From contig DATJJR010000002.1 in assembly GCA_035492055.1 (NCBI GenBank), positions 1 through 64,000 of the forward strand: a DNA stretch of 64,000 bases, given 5' to 3'. The notes below the pieces were generated by a model that ran no database searches, was not told where the DNA came from, and saw only the letters and a program-made list of their open reading frames with translations. Positions 62,888-64,000 of the stretch are shown here, one piece after another. This DNA comes from Ga0074130 sp035492055 (GTDB lineage Bacteria; Pseudomonadota; Gammaproteobacteria; Burkholderiales; Rhodocyclaceae). Numbering within the stretch: position 1 is the first letter of the stretch; each line of letters starts with the position of its first letter. Made by a program: the position numbers and the translations under genes.

Positions 62888-64000
62888 ATGACCGACCTCG
62901 ATTCCCAACTGGCCCTGATCAAGCGTGGCACCGATGAACTTTTGATCGAGGCGGAGCTCGTCGAGAAACTCAAAACGGGGCGCCCGTTGCGCGTCAAGGC
63001 GGGTTTCGATCCGACCGCACCGGATCTGCACCTCGGCCATACCGTCCTTATTAATAAGCTGCGCCACTTCCAGGAACTGGGCCATCACGTCATGTTTCTG
63101 ATTGGCGACTTCACCGGCATGATCGGCGACCCGACCGGTAAGAATGCCACGCGCCCGCCACTGACGCGCGAGCAGGTGCTGGAAAATGCCAAGACTTACC
63201 AGACGCAGATTTTCAAGATTCTTGATCCGGAAAAGACCGAGATCTGCTTTAACTCGACGTGGATCAACGAGCTCGGCGCTGCAGGCATGATCAAGCTGGC
63301 AGCGCATTACACGGTGGCGCGCATGCTGGAGCGCGATGACTTCTCCAAGCGTTATGGCAATAATCAGCCGATTGCTGTTCACGAGTTCCTGTATCCGCTC
63401 TGTCAAGGTTACGATTCAGTTGCCATGAAGGCAGACGTTGAGCTCGGCGGTACTGATCAGAAGTTCAATCTCCTGGTTGGTCGCGAACTGCAGAAGCAAT
63501 ATGGCCAGTCGCCACAGTGTGTGCTGATGATGCCTTTGCTCGAGGGGCTTGATGGCGTTAACAAGATGTCGAAGTCGCTCGGTAACTATATTGGTATCGC
63601 CGAGGCGCCGAATGAGATCTTCGGCAAGGTCATGTCCATCTCAGATGATCTGATGTGGCGTTACTACGAATTGCTGTCTTTCCGTCCTAGCGCCGAAATC
63701 GCACAATTCAAGGCAGATATAGCCGGTGGCCGCAATCCGCGCGACGTGAAGGTGCTGCTGGCTCAAGAGTTAGTAGCGCGCTTCCATACGTCAAAGGCTG
63801 CCGAGGATGCATTGGCTGATTTTGAAGCGCGCTTTCAGCGTGGCGCCATGCCGGATGAGATGCCGGAGATGACTATCCCCGCCGGTGGCGTGGCTCAGGT
63901 AATGAAGCAAGCTGGGCTTGTCGCTAGTACATCGGAAGCCATGCGCCAGATTGAAGGTGGTGGCGTACGCTTGAATGGCGAAAAGGTAAGCGACAAGACC
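62888..64000 (+). CDS. tyrS: Tyrosyl-tRNA synthetase (C-terminus cut by window edge)
   Basis: The first 371 codons of a class I synthetase; the end lies past 64000. The HIGH-type motif is in PTAPDLHLGHTVLINKL and the KMSKS motif is NKMSKSLGN. The S4 RNA-binding domain begins near the end (MRQIEGGGVRLNGEKVSDK). This is the TyrRS-Z layout typical of many betaproteobacteria. The ATG at 62888 opens MTDLDSQLALIKRG. It is divergent from the M23 peptidase gene. Confidence 0.96.
   Translation, partial: MTDLDSQLALIKRGTDELLIEAELVEKLKTGRPLRVKAGFDPTAPDLHLGHTVLINKLRHFQELGHHVMFLIGDFTGMIGDPTGKNATRPPLTREQVLENAKTYQTQIFKILDPEKTEICFNSTWINELGAAGMIKLAAHYTVARMLERDDFSKRYGNNQPIAVHEFLYPLCQGYDSVAMKADVELGGTDQKFNLLVGRELQKQYGQSPQCVLMMPLLEGLDGVNKMSKSLGNYIGIAEAPNEIFGKVMSISDDLMWRYYELLSFRPSAEIAQFKADIAGGRNPRDVKVLLAQELVARFHTSKAAEDALADFEARFQRGAMPDEMPEMTIPAGGVAQVMKQAGLVASTSEAMRQIEGGGVRLNGEKVSDKT

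Noticed and set aside
1..64000. tRNA genes, insertion sequences, prophage or CRISPR arrays
   Set aside because: No regular spaced repeats, transposase or integrase motifs, or cloverleaf-like sequences were noticed on reading through; genes are tightly packed throughout. A tRNA and IS scan would confirm.

Overview
This looks like a chromosomal window from a motile Gram-negative proteobacterium, most likely a betaproteobacterium. The evidence is an FlhDC master regulator in front of motAB and a cheYAW-mcp-cheRDB block, lipopolysaccharide export genes (lptA, lptC, kdsD), and housekeeping neighbours (ygiQ, glnS, hrpA, an EI24 protein next to a MoaB-like protein, anmK, an M23 peptidase, tyrS). The genus cannot be fixed from the sequence alone. 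No tRNA, rRNA, insertion sequence, prophage or CRISPR array was seen.

Layout. 1-3818: the edge of ygiQ (minus), an HNH endonuclease (minus), a TonB-like protein (plus) and a Nudix hydrolase (minus). 3963-5930: an HDOD-receiver-GGDEF protein. 6155-44464: one almost uninterrupted motility and chemotaxis island. Its order is flhDC, a terminator, motAB, cheY, cheA, cheW, an MCP, cheR, cheD, cheB, a STAS protein, two tandem cheV, cheY, cheZ, a second cheA, flhB, flhA, flhF, flhG, fliA, a second stator pair motCD, then flgN and flgM (minus), flgA (minus), divergent flgBCDEFGHIJ, flgKL and a small lipoprotein. 44465-49908: an HPt-HD-GYP protein, glnS and a membrane GAF-GGDEF-EAL protein, all minus. 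50157-55850: crcB, hrpA, EI24 and a MoaB-like protein. 55861-58207: lptA, lptC and kdsD (minus). 58362-64000: a KefB-type antiporter, anmK and an M23 peptidase (minus), and the start of tyrS.

How it works together. The island encodes a motor with two stator types, the export-gate subunits FlhA and FlhB, the placement pair FlhF/FlhG, sigma-28 and its anti-sigma factor FlgM, rod, hook and ring parts, and a chemosensory system with two CheA kinases and two CheV adaptors. Three predicted cyclic-di-GMP enzymes flank it. Genes for the filament, the switch complex and most of the export apparatus (fli genes) lie outside the window.

Most notable. Three good sigma-54 (-24/-12) elements lie before flhB, flgB and flgK, although the top of the cluster carries the FlhDC regulator normally associated with sigma-70 class II promoters. 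A palindrome, CGGCA-N4/5-TGCCG, recurs near the flhB, flgB, flgK and flgM starts and may be the binding site of a shared flagellar regulator. Other oddities are an FlhG with no P-loop, an HPt-HD-GYP fusion, a CheZ with two extra copies of a motif like its CheY-binding tail, duplicated insert domains in FlgL, and an lpt cluster lacking kdsC and lptB.
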